A DNA stretch of 64,000 bases from Oceanobacter sp045430275 (GTDB lineage: Bacteria > Pseudomonadota > Gammaproteobacteria > Pseudomonadales > Oceanobacteraceae): the NCBI GenBank assembly GCA_045430275.1, contig JAILXU010000006.1, positions 146,323-210,322 on the forward strand. Direction: 5' to 3'. Below are positions 8,090 through 17,120 of the stretch, piece after piece. How positions within the stretch are numbered: the stretch's first letter is position 1; the number at the start of each line of letters is the position of its first letter. A program made the translations under genes and the position numbers. Under the pieces are notes generated by a model, which did not search any database, had not been told where the DNA came from, and worked only from the letters and a program-made list of their open reading frames with translations.

Positions 8090-8941
8090 ATGCCTCGCTC
8101 TCTCTCTTATCTTTGCTTGCCTCTGGCTTTATTGCTGCTCTCTGGCTGCGCTGCCATGCAGGAACATCTGGATGTCCAAAAGCCAACGGCGGACGTCAAA
8201 GGCGTTAACATTGCGGATATGACACTGGACAGTGTCAGCTTGCTGGTCGATATGAACATCAACAACCCCAATGCGTTCGGGTTCAACACCTCCGGTTTTG
8301 ATCTGGCATTGGCGGTAGAGAACAACACGCTGGCGACGCTGGATCAGTCGGGTCAGGCTCTGAAAGTACCGGCCAATGGCAGCGCTTCCACCAGCGTGCC
8401 ATTAACACTCAAATTTGCGGATATTTATAACGCCATTTCCAGCGTTAAAAATCAGGATGAATTCAACTACGGTATTGATGCCGGGTTTGATGTGGCCTTA
8501 CCGGTTATTGGGAATGTGCGCATTCCAGTTAACTTTGCCAGCTCCCTGCCTATTCCCAAGCGCCCGGAAATCAGCCTCCGCGATGCCAGTCTGGGCAAGG
8601 TTGGCTGGTCAGGTGCCGAAATGAAGCTGGTGCTGGACGTTGAGAATCCGAACTCGTTCGGGATCGATCTGAATGCTCTGAATTATCAGATTGTCTCGGC
8701 GGGCCAGTCTCTGGGCGGCGGCAGCGTGAAAGCTGTCTCTCTGAAGGAAGGTGAAAAACACCAGATCACCATTCCGGTCAATCTGAGCTTTGCCAAACTG
8801 GGCAGCAGTCTGGTCAGTATGCTGACCGGCAACAAAGACATGGAGATTGATCTGAATGGCACGCTGGATTTTGCCCCGGATCTGGGTTTCTGGAAGCCTG
8901 AACCGATGGAATTTTCCGCACGTCAGGCGTTGAGCAAGTAA
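8090..8941 (+). CDS. LEA type 2 (WHy domain) lipoprotein
   Basis: A 283-residue protein with a lipobox at LLSGCAAM (Cys about residue 20), so it is predicted to be lipid-anchored. Two copies of a LEA14/WHy-like domain follow: the first holds DMNINNPNAFGFNTSGFDLALAVENN (about 55-80), the second LDVENPNSFGIDLNALNYQIVSAGQSLGGG (about 184-213). The N-P-N motif in both is typical. Plant LEA14 and bacterial relatives are linked to desiccation and stress tolerance; in bacteria the role is poorly known. AAGGA lies 8 bases before the ATG. A terminator hairpin follows. Confidence 0.82.
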   Translation: MPRSLSYLCLPLALLLLSGCAAMQEHLDVQKPTADVKGVNIADMTLDSVSLLVDMNINNPNAFGFNTSGFDLALAVENNTLATLDQSGQALKVPANGSASTSVPLTLKFADIYNAISSVKNQDEFNYGIDAGFDVALPVIGNVRIPVNFASSLPIPKRPEISLRDASLGKVGWSGAEMKLVLDVENPNSFGIDLNALNYQIVSAGQSLGGGSVKAVSLKEGEKHQITIPVNLSFAKLGSSLVSMLTGNKDMEIDLNGTLDFAPDLGFWKPEPMEFSARQALSK

Positions 8942-8947
8942 CACACT

Positions 8948-8993
8948 CTGCTCTTGAAACGCTGCTCTTGAAACGCTGCACCCGCAGCGTTTC
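8948..8993. terminator. Terminator hairpin with a 14-base tandem duplication
   Basis: GAAACGCTGC (8970-8979) pairs with GCAGCGTTTC (8984-8993) around loop ACCC. Just before it CTGCTCTTGAAACG is present twice in tandem (8948-8961, 8962-8975), so the left arm exists in two copies. It lies between two convergent genes. Confidence 0.7.
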
Positions 8994-9004
8994 TTACGAT
9001 TCGC

Positions 9005-9448
9005 TCAGTCCGAGTCGGACGGCATTTTACTGAATCTGGGTAATTCGCCGGGATCAACAAACCATTCAGCGGCTGAATCACAAAAAATATTCATCTCCGG
9101 TTGCACGCCGGGATCGCCATCCAGTGAACCTGCCGGTATCACCATGACTTTTCCACTCTGGGGCAACCAGGGCATATTGCTGCCACACTGCTTGCAGAAA
9201 GCACTGGCAAAATGGCGCGCTTCCTTGACGGCGTAGTAACCTACCCGCTCTTCCCCACTCAACCACTCAAACTGATCGGTCGGCACAAACATATTGGCAG
9301 AGTAAGCCGAACCGGTGACCTTGCGACAACGCGAGCAATGGCAATGCTGGAAAATACCGACAAAGCCTGTGATGCGATAACGCACCTCACCGCACAAACA
9401 GCTGCCTTCGGTTGTTTTAAAATCCTGCATTGGGTGTGACTCGCTCAT
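9005..9448 (-). CDS. GFA family zinc protein (CENP-V/glutathione-dependent formaldehyde-activating-like)
   Basis: A 147-residue protein with the GFA fold. SCLCGEVRY near the N-terminus, HCHCSRCRK in the middle and FCKQCGSNMP further on supply the cysteines that bind two zinc ions. The founding enzyme, Gfa of Paracoccus, speeds up the addition of formaldehyde to glutathione, but most paralogues have no proven reaction. The ATG at 9448 is chosen because AGAGG lies about 8 bases upstream and the conserved domain starts soon after; an in-frame start at 9541 would add 31 unlikely residues. A link with alcohol/aldehyde oxidation elsewhere in the window is possible but not shown. Confidence 0.85.
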   Translation of the reverse strand: MSESHPMQDFKTTEGSCLCGEVRYRITGFVGIFQHCHCSRCRKVTGSAYSANMFVPTDQFEWLSGEERVGYYAVKEARHFASAFCKQCGSNMPWLPQSGKVMVIPAGSLDGDPGVQPEMNIFCDSAAEWFVDPGELPRFSKMPSDSD

Positions 9449-9543
9449 TCCATGCCTCTTTTGGTTATTAGCTAATGCCTTCAAGTTACGAGGTTCGGGC
9501 ATAACAGGAAAGCTGGCACATTGGAAAATCGGAGCTTGCACAC

Positions 9544-9570
9544 AAAAATGGAGGCCGAAGCCTCCATTTT
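9544..9570 (-). terminator. Terminator downstream of slyD
   Basis: The minus strand has AAAATGGAGGC, loop TTCG, GCCTCCATTTT and then TTG, a classic stable hairpin with T-run. It lies about 40 bases past the slyD stop. Confidence 0.85.
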
Positions 9571-9610
9571 CAAAACCGCGCCACAGTTGGCGTAAAAGAG
9601 CACTTAATGC

Positions 9611-10096
9611 TCAGTGCTGATGACCTTCAGGGCCATGAACGTGACCGTGTTCAATCTCTTCCTGACTGGCTTCACGAACGGTTTCAACTTTAACGCTGAA
9701 CGCCAGTGCCTTGCCTGCCAGAGGGTGGTTGGCATCAACCGTGACGATGTTTTCTTCAACTTCAGTCACGATCAGATTAACGGGGCCCTGTTCTGTTTGA
9801 GCCGTAAATGCCATGCCTGGCTCAACGTTTTCAACGCCGGTAAAGGCTTCACTTGGCACTTTCTGAATACGCTCTTCGCTGTATTCGCCATAAGCATCAG
9901 CAGCTTCAACAGTGACTTCAAATTCATCACCAACCTGCTTGCCATCCAGAGCCTTCTCCAGACCCGGAATGATGTTTTGCGCACCGTGCAGGTACGTCAT
10001 TGGCTCAGCGCCTTCAGAAGAGTCGATCGTTTCGCCAGAGGCAATGTCAACGACCTTATAGTGAATGCTCACTACCTTATGTTGTTCAATGGTCAT
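9611..10096 (-). CDS. slyD: FKBP-type peptidyl-prolyl isomerase SlyD
   Basis: A 161-residue protein with the SlyD order: KVVSIHYKV, DSSEGAEPMTYLHG, NIIPGLEKALDGKQVGDEF, the insert-in-flap chaperone domain (about 70-125: AYGEYSEERIQKVPSEAF and following), then VDANHPLAGKALAFSV. The C-terminal tail EHGHVHGPEGHQH is short but histidine-rich, as in metal-handling SlyD proteins of Pseudomonas-type bacteria, and could bind nickel. It acts in the cytoplasm as prolyl isomerase and folding helper. The ATG at 10096 is chosen because the family starts there; the frame is open to 10168 upstream. Confidence 0.93.
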   Translation of the reverse strand: MTIEQHKVVSIHYKVVDIASGETIDSSEGAEPMTYLHGAQNIIPGLEKALDGKQVGDEFEVTVEAADAYGEYSEERIQKVPSEAFTGVENVEPGMAFTAQTEQGPVNLIVTEVEENIVTVDANHPLAGKALAFSVKVETVREASQEEIEHGHVHGPEGHQH

Positions 10097-10264
10097 CAGA
10101 GATTTCCAGTTGCGGGTTCCGCCAGGCGGAATATGTGTGTATGCAAAGGCGACCTGAAAGCGGCACAAAAAACCGTTGCAGGGGTCGTTCTCTACGAGTA
10201 AGCAGCGAGTATAACAAGTGTTGGCTTCTGCGCTAGCGCACTTTATTACAGTCAGGACAAGAGT

Positions 10265-11473
10265 CTAATAACGATGCGGCAAGTGCTCTCTGGCTGACAA
10301 CCATGTTTCAAACGCAGAAGATAACCCCGACAAGCCACCCGGATAGGTCTGCTCAAACGCTGTTTGAGGGTCAAAAGGCAGACAGGGGTGAGCGGCATAT
10401 CTGGCCAGCATTTGCGTAAGCCAGGCCTTGCCTTCGGTGTGTTCCATCAAAAAATGCACCAATAAAGACGCCAAGGCGTAATTCCGATGGCGCTGACGGG
10501 CGTAAAAGTCCTGATGACTCATGCCCGTTAATTGCCCTAATGACTTTGTCTGGCTCTGACGAATCTGATTCAACGCCCAACGATCAACCGGCACTCGCGC
10601 GGCACTGAGTTGCCATTGCAGACGCTCCATATATTCGGCAATCCCCTCCATCAGCCACACCGGCAGGCTGCCCAGCATGGCCACCGTCATGGCATGGGTC
10701 ATTTCATGCCGGGCAACAGCGCGTGTTTGCGAATCTGAAGCGTATCGGGGCATGTAAATCCGGTGCTCACTCGCCCGGTAAAACGCCCCGGTCTGGGAGG
10801 AAATGCCTTCCTGGGTGCGATAGGTTGCATAGCGTGTCTGATTTTCAAACAGAGTGATGTTCAAGGTCACCGGGCGGCGTTGTGGCTTCGGAATCAGACG
10901 GCTGAAAATGCGATACATCAGCTCGGCTTCACGCTCTAATGTCGCCTGCACACTGGAATCTCCCGCCCAATCGGGATAATTCAAGACCAGCTTCATGCCC
11001 GCATTGCGCGTTTTATAGTGCTGGCTCAGATCTTCTGCGGTTTCCGTCGGCTTATCACCAAAGTGTACCCGGCCCTTGTCATCGACCCAGCGATACACGC
11101 CAGCGGGTTTGGCTTTCGGTTTGGGAGGCTTGATCTGATCCGGTCGCATGCAACCGGCAGCCTGCGGATGGTGACTGCCATCCAGACCTGGCACTGGTAG
11201 ATGAACACTGATCGACTGCTCGACCCCTTCTGCTGAAGGATCTCCGGGCAACGCCTGCAATGATCGCTCAGGGATCACAATTCGGGCACCGGATAACTGC
11301 AGCAAGCTGGGAGTTTGCGGACTGACAGAGTAACGCTCCCGCCACTCGGCAGGTATCTGATGAAGCAGATAATTCCGCTGCCCCGGCGACAACAAACGCC
11401 AACACACCTCGATGGTGACCAGCAGCAACAGCAGGATAAAAACGAGACGAAACACATACAGTAATGCTTTCAT
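10265..11473 (-). CDS. Membrane-anchored zinc peptidase with DUF4124 domain
   Basis: A 402-residue protein. Residues about 4-23 form one hydrophobic anchor (YVFRLVFILLLLLVTIEV). A DUF4124-type motif follows at about 126-142 (GVYRWVDDKGRVHFGDKP), common in periplasmic proteins of gammaproteobacteria. The C-terminal half is a gluzincin-like domain: ARHEMTHAMTV carries the HExxH zinc motif, and LMEGIAEYME about 20 residues later gives the third ligand. The protein is predicted to sit in the inner membrane facing the periplasm. The substrate is unknown. It ends 168 bases from slyD and GGAG lies before its ATG. The domain pair is supported by motifs; the function is not. Confidence 0.75.
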   Translation of the reverse strand: MKALLYVFRLVFILLLLLVTIEVCWRLLSPGQRNYLLHQIPAEWRERYSVSPQTPSLLQLSGARIVIPERSLQALPGDPSAEGVEQSISVHLPVPGLDGSHHPQAAGCMRPDQIKPPKPKAKPAGVYRWVDDKGRVHFGDKPTETAEDLSQHYKTRNAGMKLVLNYPDWAGDSSVQATLEREAELMYRIFSRLIPKPQRRPVTLNITLFENQTRYATYRTQEGISSQTGAFYRASEHRIYMPRYASDSQTRAVARHEMTHAMTVAMLGSLPVWLMEGIAEYMERLQWQLSAARVPVDRWALNQIRQSQTKSLGQLTGMSHQDFYARQRHRNYALASLLVHFLMEHTEGKAWLTQMLARYAAHPCLPFDPQTAFEQTYPGGLSGLSSAFETWLSAREHLPHRY

Positions 11474-11507
11474 AAACCGCTCCGGGCCGAGCCATCAATG
11501 CTCACCA

Positions 11508-13925
11508 TTATTTCAGCCAGACCAGAAAGTCCTTTGCAATCTGCTTATCCAGAGTTCGGGTAGACTGGTCGCGGTCGAAGTGTATCACCCAATATCGCGT
11601 CTGATCTTCCAGCAACGTCCCATCGCCCAGCTTTTTATGCTGTACCCGCTTACCCTTGGCTGTTGGTATTGCCGCCTGTTCAGTACAGCCGACAGAGGAA
11701 GATTTACGCCTCTCTTTACGGGCTGCACGAACGGTTTTTTGAGGCGCGCTGCGTGTTTTTCGAGCAATCGCTTCAGTTGCAGCCGGAACGCTCACCAGAT
11801 CCAGTGTCAGCTCCGGGGAATAATCACAGGCCAGCAAATAATCCTTCAACCAGTCCGCTGGTTGACCTTGATGCACTACCTGAGCGCTGCGCTGTGTCAG
11901 AGCCTTGGTCAAGCGCTGACTGTTGACCAGTTGCAGCTCCTGAGCGAAAGGGCTGGGCAGTTCCCGCGCGGTTGGCTCATCGTCCCCGCTGGCTCGGCCT
12001 TTTTTGGATGGAACAATCAGGTGTAACGCTTCTCTGGCTCGGGTCATGGCGACGTACAACAGACGCCGCTCACTCTCCAGGCTTGGAGGCGAAGCAAATT
12101 CGCCTTCGGGTTGATACGGAAAGTAATGACGGTTTAGCCCCGGAATAATAACCGTGTGCCATTCCAGCCCCTTGCTCTTGTGGATAGAGGTCAAATGCAC
12201 ACCACTGGCCGATGTCCCGGCTTGCTCCAGACGTTGCTGCTGCAAGGCTTGTAGATAAGCCAAAGCGTCTTCGGCGGGCAAATCGGTATTCGCCATAAAG
12301 CGGATAAATGCCCGAATCGTTTGCAAACGATCTTCCACCTGCTGACGGGAAAAGGCCGACTCTTCAATGCCCTGCTCAAGCTCCGTTTGATCCACGTAGG
12401 CAGTGAGCAGGCGCTGCACAGGCAGGTGGCTCTGATATTCCGCACTGTCGAGCAATTCGGCCCGCGCGTTCAGTTGCTGTTTCTGCCAACGACTGAGATT
12501 TCCAGGAATGGCTTCCTGCAACGCAACTCCAAGGCGTTCTTTGGTCGAGGACAAACGATCCGCCAGTTGCTCCAGAACATCACGTTTGATTTTCGGAAAG
12601 GGCGTCGTCAACAACAACAGCCAGCCTTCCCGAAGCCGTGATGGTGTCCGCTGGGCAAATTCGCCCGCCGCAATTTCCAGCAGTAACCAGAAAATTTGCA
12701 GCTCCTGACGTTCCAGAACCGAACGATTGTGGTGCAACTGATAGGCGATGCCTTGCCGCAACAATTCCAGTTCAATCGGCGCACACAAGGCCCATAGACG
12801 ATGGATCACAGCAATCTCTTCCAGCGCGGTATGCTGGCTGGCCGACTGAATCAATGCCACCACGCGTTGAGCTTCCGAGGCAGTGCTGGCTTCATGACTC
12901 TCGACCTGCGTCTCGGGAGTGCCCAAGTGCGACAAACACAGCACCGGGTCACGCTGCTGATTGTGCTGAATCAGGTGATTGGCCACCAGCGACAAGGCAT
13001 GACCGTAACGAAAGGTGTGCGGTAACTGATATTGATGCACCGGCTGATCGGCACCAAAACGCTGCTGAAAACCGGATACAATGTACTCCGGGCGCGAGCC
13101 TCTGAATTCATAAATGGTCTGATCCGGATCACCGATCACCATCAAGGCCCCTCGACCACCATAAATGACGTCGATCAGAGACTGCTGGATCGCATTAATA
13201 TCCTGATATTCATCCACCAGAACCCATTGCATGTGCCCGCCAAAGCGCTTGGCGACGTCAGGTTGGTCACGAAAACAACACACTGGATCGTAGATCATAT
13301 CGGCGTAACTGATGCGGCGCTGTTGCTTGCGCCAGGCTTCAAACGCATCAAATAACTCAATAAAGATGCGACACTCCGACGGTAATTCCATTGCGTCGAA
13401 CACATCTGCCGGTGATTCCAGACCGGATTTCACCCGATCAATGAACATCAACGCCGGTTCTACCCACTTCTTACGCTGCGACAGAATGTCCTGGCGAATC
13501 TCACCTTCCGTCAGTTGCTGCAACAAACGCCACAATTGTCCATCCATTTCTGCATCGGACAACAGTCGCTCCGCATACGCGGGCAACACACCTTCCTGAA
13601 TCAGACGCTGATAAATGCGCCAGCCCAATGAATGGAAGGTGCGGATTTCCGGCAGAACCCGATTCGGGATACACGCCTTCAGCTTGTGCTTGAAATCCTG
13701 CTGGGCCGATTTGTTGTACATCAGCACCAGCATACGGCGGGGGGATGTTCCGGCTTCCAGTTGCGTACGAATAAAGTGCGTAAGCGTCGTGGTTTTGCCC
13801 GCTCCGGCCACGGCAATGACACGGGCATGGCCCGAGGCGTGTGTAGCAACAGCGAGTTGCTCAACCGTCAGGGAGTCGGTCGCCGATGGGGCGTCAGGGG
13901 ATGTTTTGGGGGGTTGAGTAATCAA
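11508..13925 (-). CDS. UvrD/Rep-like superfamily 1 DNA helicase
   Basis: An 805-residue SF1A helicase. Motif I is AVAGAGKTTTLTHF (about 39-52), motif II VDEYQDINAIQ, motif III GDPDQTIYEFRGS, motif V TSIHKSKGLEWHTVIIPGLN and motif VI ERRLLYVAMTRARE. It is longer than UvrD (720) or Rep (673). The C-terminus (KGKRVQHKKLGDGTLLED through RYWVIHFDRDQSTRTLD) resembles the Tudor-like tail of PcrA/UvrD, which contacts RNA polymerase, although the middle differs enough that it is probably a paralogue and not the main UvrD. The start codon appears to be TTG at 13925, since no ATG lies before motif I. ATP-driven 3'-5' unwinding in repair is expected. Confidence 0.85.
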   Translation of the reverse strand: MITQPPKTSPDAPSATDSLTVEQLAVATHASGHARVIAVAGAGKTTTLTHFIRTQLEAGTSPRRMLVLMYNKSAQQDFKHKLKACIPNRVLPEIRTFHSLGWRIYQRLIQEGVLPAYAERLLSDAEMDGQLWRLLQQLTEGEIRQDILSQRKKWVEPALMFIDRVKSGLESPADVFDAMELPSECRIFIELFDAFEAWRKQQRRISYADMIYDPVCCFRDQPDVAKRFGGHMQWVLVDEYQDINAIQQSLIDVIYGGRGALMVIGDPDQTIYEFRGSRPEYIVSGFQQRFGADQPVHQYQLPHTFRYGHALSLVANHLIQHNQQRDPVLCLSHLGTPETQVESHEASTASEAQRVVALIQSASQHTALEEIAVIHRLWALCAPIELELLRQGIAYQLHHNRSVLERQELQIFWLLLEIAAGEFAQRTPSRLREGWLLLLTTPFPKIKRDVLEQLADRLSSTKERLGVALQEAIPGNLSRWQKQQLNARAELLDSAEYQSHLPVQRLLTAYVDQTELEQGIEESAFSRQQVEDRLQTIRAFIRFMANTDLPAEDALAYLQALQQQRLEQAGTSASGVHLTSIHKSKGLEWHTVIIPGLNRHYFPYQPEGEFASPPSLESERRLLYVAMTRAREALHLIVPSKKGRASGDDEPTARELPSPFAQELQLVNSQRLTKALTQRSAQVVHQGQPADWLKDYLLACDYSPELTLDLVSVPAATEAIARKTRSAPQKTVRAARKERRKSSSVGCTEQAAIPTAKGKRVQHKKLGDGTLLEDQTRYWVIHFDRDQSTRTLDKQIAKDFLVWLK

Positions 13926-14106
13926 TCCGATGATCCATTAAACAGGCCAATGCCCGTTGTTCAATCAATATTAGCCCCATCCTAAGGGGTTTATGGCCCT
14001 GAAACCAGCCAGACAACCTTCGCCCATGCCAGGCCCGGCCTTTAAATTCCAAAAAAGAACAACTATATTGAAAAGAAATCACTCAAAATAACAATCAAGG
14101 ATTTTC

Positions 14107-14868
14107 ATGCAGACGTATCAAGACATTCATTACCTAGAACAGGACGGCCTCGCGACCATTCGCTTCAATCGACCGGACGTACTCAACGCTATTCGGGTGC
14201 AGACCTACCAGGAACTGATCCAGGCTCTGGAACAGGCCGACCAGTCTGATGCCGTCAAAGTCATCATACTGACGGGAACACAGCATGCTTTTACTGCAGG
14301 CAACGACCTGGCTGATTTATTGCCCGACGGTGATATCGAAGGTGTACAGCGGGGCGTGGCGGGTATTTTCAATCAACTTTCAGGCCTGGAAAAGCCGCTG
14401 ATTTGCGCACAAGAAGGTCTGGCCATCGGCATTGGTGCCAATATCTTATTGCATGCCGATCTGGCAGTGGCGGGGCAAAGTACCCGTTATGCACTCCCCT
14501 TCGCCCGCATTGGTGTCACTTCCGAAGGAGCCAGCTCAGTCTTGCTGCAAGAAGCCATTGGCCCCAAAACGGCCTCCGAGTTGCTTTTAACCGGGCGCTT
14601 CTTCAGCGCTGATGAAGCCAAACAATGGGGATTACTGAATCAGGTCGTTGAAGACGGTAGCGCCCTCGAAGCCGCCCAAACTCTGGCCAAACAATTGTTG
14701 CAGAACTCCATCGATTCCCTGCGGGAAATCAAAGCGCTGGGTCGCGCCGAATACCATCAGCAACGGGTTAACGATACCGTTGCGCGAGAAATGCAGCGCT
14801 TTGCGCAACTTCTCACAACCCCTGAAACCCAGGCCCGAATTCACACAGTACTGAAACGCCCAAAGTGA
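14107..14868 (+). CDS. Enoyl-CoA hydratase/isomerase family protein
   Basis: A 253-residue crotonase-fold protein: TIRFNRPDVLNAI at the N-terminus, AFTAGNDLADL (first oxyanion-hole region), KPLICAQEGLAIGIGANILLHADLAVAG (second oxyanion hole), then FARIGVTSEGASSVLLQEAIGP, where a glutamate sits in the catalytic segment. The pattern fits a delta3-delta2-enoyl-CoA isomerase/PaaG-like member at least as well as a hydratase, because the first catalytic glutamate of hydratases is not evident. It should act on acyl-CoA esters in the cytoplasm during fatty-acid or aromatic breakdown. AAGGA precedes the ATG. It stands alone. Confidence 0.85.
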   Translation: MQTYQDIHYLEQDGLATIRFNRPDVLNAIRVQTYQELIQALEQADQSDAVKVIILTGTQHAFTAGNDLADLLPDGDIEGVQRGVAGIFNQLSGLEKPLICAQEGLAIGIGANILLHADLAVAGQSTRYALPFARIGVTSEGASSVLLQEAIGPKTASELLLTGRFFSADEAKQWGLLNQVVEDGSALEAAQTLAKQLLQNSIDSLREIKALGRAEYHQQRVNDTVAREMQRFAQLLTTPETQARIHTVLKRPK

Positions 14869-14881
14869 CGGTGAGAGGAAA

Positions 14882-14905
14882 GTGAGGGTGAAGGTGAGGG
14901 TGAAG
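14882..14905 (+). repeat. Two tandem copies of a 12-base unit
   Basis: GTGAGGGTGAAG occurs twice without a gap, in the short space between two convergent genes. A looser GTGAGAGGAAA precedes it. No function is evident. Confidence 0.6.
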
Positions 14906-14910
14906 TCACA

Positions 14911-16857
14911 TCAGAGCGACATACTGGAGTGATAAACCTTCACCCGATTGCGACCTTCGCGCTTGGCCTGATACATCGCCTGATCAGCCCGCTCAACCAG
15001 ATGACGAATTGAATCACCTTGTGTGTAGCTGGTCACACCAAAACTGGCACTGAGATTACCCACACGATCAAAATGCGCCTTACTGATTCGTGCCCGAAGG
15101 TTTTCAGCGACATTCGTCGCTCCGTCCAGTTCGGTGACGGGACACATCAGAATAAACTCCTCGCCACCCCAGCGACCAATGACATCCGCCTGACGCAAGG
15201 AATATTTCAGAATCTGTCCAATATCCACCAACACTCGATCACCTATCTGATGGCCAAAGGTGTCGTTGATTTCTTTAAAACCATCCACGTCCAGAATAAT
15301 CACACTGAATGTCTTGTGAGACCTCCCTGCCCGGGTGATTTCGGACAGGATAGCCTCTTCCATTTTGCGGCGGTTATTCAGGCCCGTCAGTGAATCCGTA
15401 GTAGCCAACCGTTCCAGCAGGGAAGATTCCGCCTGCTGTGCGCGCTGTTTACTTTCAGCGTCCACTAATTGTTTCGTTTTCTGCTGCAATTCACCCGCCA
15501 TGTGATTAAAACGCTCGAAGACGGCGTCCACTTCCTGAATTCCTGAAGGAGGAATCACCACCGACTTCAGTGTATTGCCCAACTCCCCCGATGCTTCTGC
15601 CAGTCGCTGAACCGGCTTCGCCAAACGCTCTCCCAGACGCGATGCCTTACGTTGCAACCACAAAAAGAACAGACCATAGAACAGCATCATCACCAATATA
15701 GCGATATAACCGATATGATTAATACGCTCTTTCATGCGCTCAATAGGAGCCAGTAAGGCCACCTCATCCACCAGGGTAATCACTTGCCAGCCCGTTTCAG
15801 AAATCGCATGCCGCACTGCAAGGTAACGATTTTCTGCAGTGCTCAAGGTATATGCCCCGGAATCAGCCTCCAAAATTTTCACCAGTTGCTGGCGAATACC
15901 GGCATCACTGCCATTAAAAATATTAAACGCTTCCGGTTTTTCCACAGTGTGGGTGATGTTGTTCCGGTAGGTGTGTTTTTTCAGTTCCATCAAACCCAGC
16001 AGCTCTTCAATTTCTGGGGCCATGGCCAGGATCATGCCGTCTTCATCGACCATAAACGCACTGGATTTCCAGGGCAGCTTTTGATCCAGCACGCTGTTTA
16101 CCAGTTCATCAATGGTGACATCCAGGCCACTGACTCCCTCAAGCACATCCGCCCGATAGACAGGCACAATGTTGGAAATCAACCAGCCCTGCCCTGCCGG
16201 GTCGAGGTAGGCACCCGTCCAGACCGTATTTCGGGAAGGATTATGCTGCTCATTCGCCAGATAGAAAAAATTGTAATCCGGCATTTTCAGTGTCGAACCG
16301 TAATGGGCTGCGACCTGATCAATAAAAGGATACAAACGGTTCATACCGTCATAGGAATTGAAGTAGGCCTGAGCGATCAGTGGGTTGTTATCCACGATCG
16401 ACTTCAACAACACATCCATCACTTCCGAGCAACGCGCTCGATAACCGCCGAGGTCATTATGATGGCCGTGGGATGAAAAGTATAAACTGGCACCGCCATT
16501 ATCAACGGGCTTGTACAGTGCGCCATTGGCATGAATCGTCAAATCGTTTTGAGTCAGGGGAGACGGGCAATCCGGTGTCAAATGAGCAAAAAAATGCTGA
16601 TGATCTTCCTGCATCATGATCGACAAGCGGGAAATTTCATTCAGTTTCTGGTCAATAATGCGCGCCTGTCTGCCACTGATTTCCATCAGGCTGCTCTGAA
16701 CTTCCTCAAGCAGTGCTTCCTGATTCCGATCTGCAATGATGTGATTAATACCGAAATACAGCAGTAGCAGCGTCACCTCAATCACAAAAATAGGGACCAG
16801 TGAACTCTTGAGAAACTCTGAATAAATAATGTCTTTCAGGCTTTGGCTGGGATGCAT
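14911..16857 (-). CDS. Diguanylate cyclase with dCache sensor (GGDEF)
   Basis: A 648-residue membrane protein. One transmembrane helix at about residues 19-40 is followed by a large periplasmic part (about 40-385) of the dCache type and a second helix at about 390-412 (IGYIAILVMMLFYGLFFLWL). A HAMP-like linker and coiled coil follow, then the GGDEF domain from about 485 (TDSLTGLNNRRKMEEAI). The active site reads RWGGEEF, so the cyclase should be active; an RxxD inhibitory site is not obvious. It makes cyclic di-GMP in response to a small ligand sensed outside. The gene stands alone and converges with the enoyl-CoA hydratase gene. Confidence 0.9.
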   Translation of the reverse strand: MHPSQSLKDIIYSEFLKSSLVPIFVIEVTLLLLYFGINHIIADRNQEALLEEVQSSLMEISGRQARIIDQKLNEISRLSIMMQEDHQHFFAHLTPDCPSPLTQNDLTIHANGALYKPVDNGGASLYFSSHGHHNDLGGYRARCSEVMDVLLKSIVDNNPLIAQAYFNSYDGMNRLYPFIDQVAAHYGSTLKMPDYNFFYLANEQHNPSRNTVWTGAYLDPAGQGWLISNIVPVYRADVLEGVSGLDVTIDELVNSVLDQKLPWKSSAFMVDEDGMILAMAPEIEELLGLMELKKHTYRNNITHTVEKPEAFNIFNGSDAGIRQQLVKILEADSGAYTLSTAENRYLAVRHAISETGWQVITLVDEVALLAPIERMKERINHIGYIAILVMMLFYGLFFLWLQRKASRLGERLAKPVQRLAEASGELGNTLKSVVIPPSGIQEVDAVFERFNHMAGELQQKTKQLVDAESKQRAQQAESSLLERLATTDSLTGLNNRRKMEEAILSEITRAGRSHKTFSVIILDVDGFKEINDTFGHQIGDRVLVDIGQILKYSLRQADVIGRWGGEEFILMCPVTELDGATNVAENLRARISKAHFDRVGNLSASFGVTSYTQGDSIRHLVERADQAMYQAKREGRNRVKVYHSSMSL

Positions 16858-17058
16858 GAAGGCAGGGTTCCGTCCGGCTACATCAAATATAAGGGCTGCC
16901 CCAGACCATCCAGAGACAGCACCGACGCTTAACCATTCGGATCGAGTATAACAATAATGAATAATAAAAATGTCAGTGCTTAAGTCGACACTCTGTTCTG
17001 GCTATTGACCCAGCACCTGTTAATACCCATTCAGTTCGAATTTTCTGTTCCCATAACG

Positions 17059-17083
17059 TAAAAAGGCGGCCCTGAGGCCGCCT
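17059..17083 (-). terminator. Terminator of aceA
   Basis: On the minus strand AGGCGGCC, loop TCAG, GGCCGCCT runs straight into TTTTT. It lies 38 bases past the aceA stop. Confidence 0.9.
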
Positions 17084-17120
17084 GATACAACACCACTAAG
17101 TGGGGTTAGTGAACCGGTTC

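Noticed and set aside
14882..14905. Repeat tract as a possible mobile element footprint
   Set aside because: Only two 12-base copies, no inverted ends or duplication around them.
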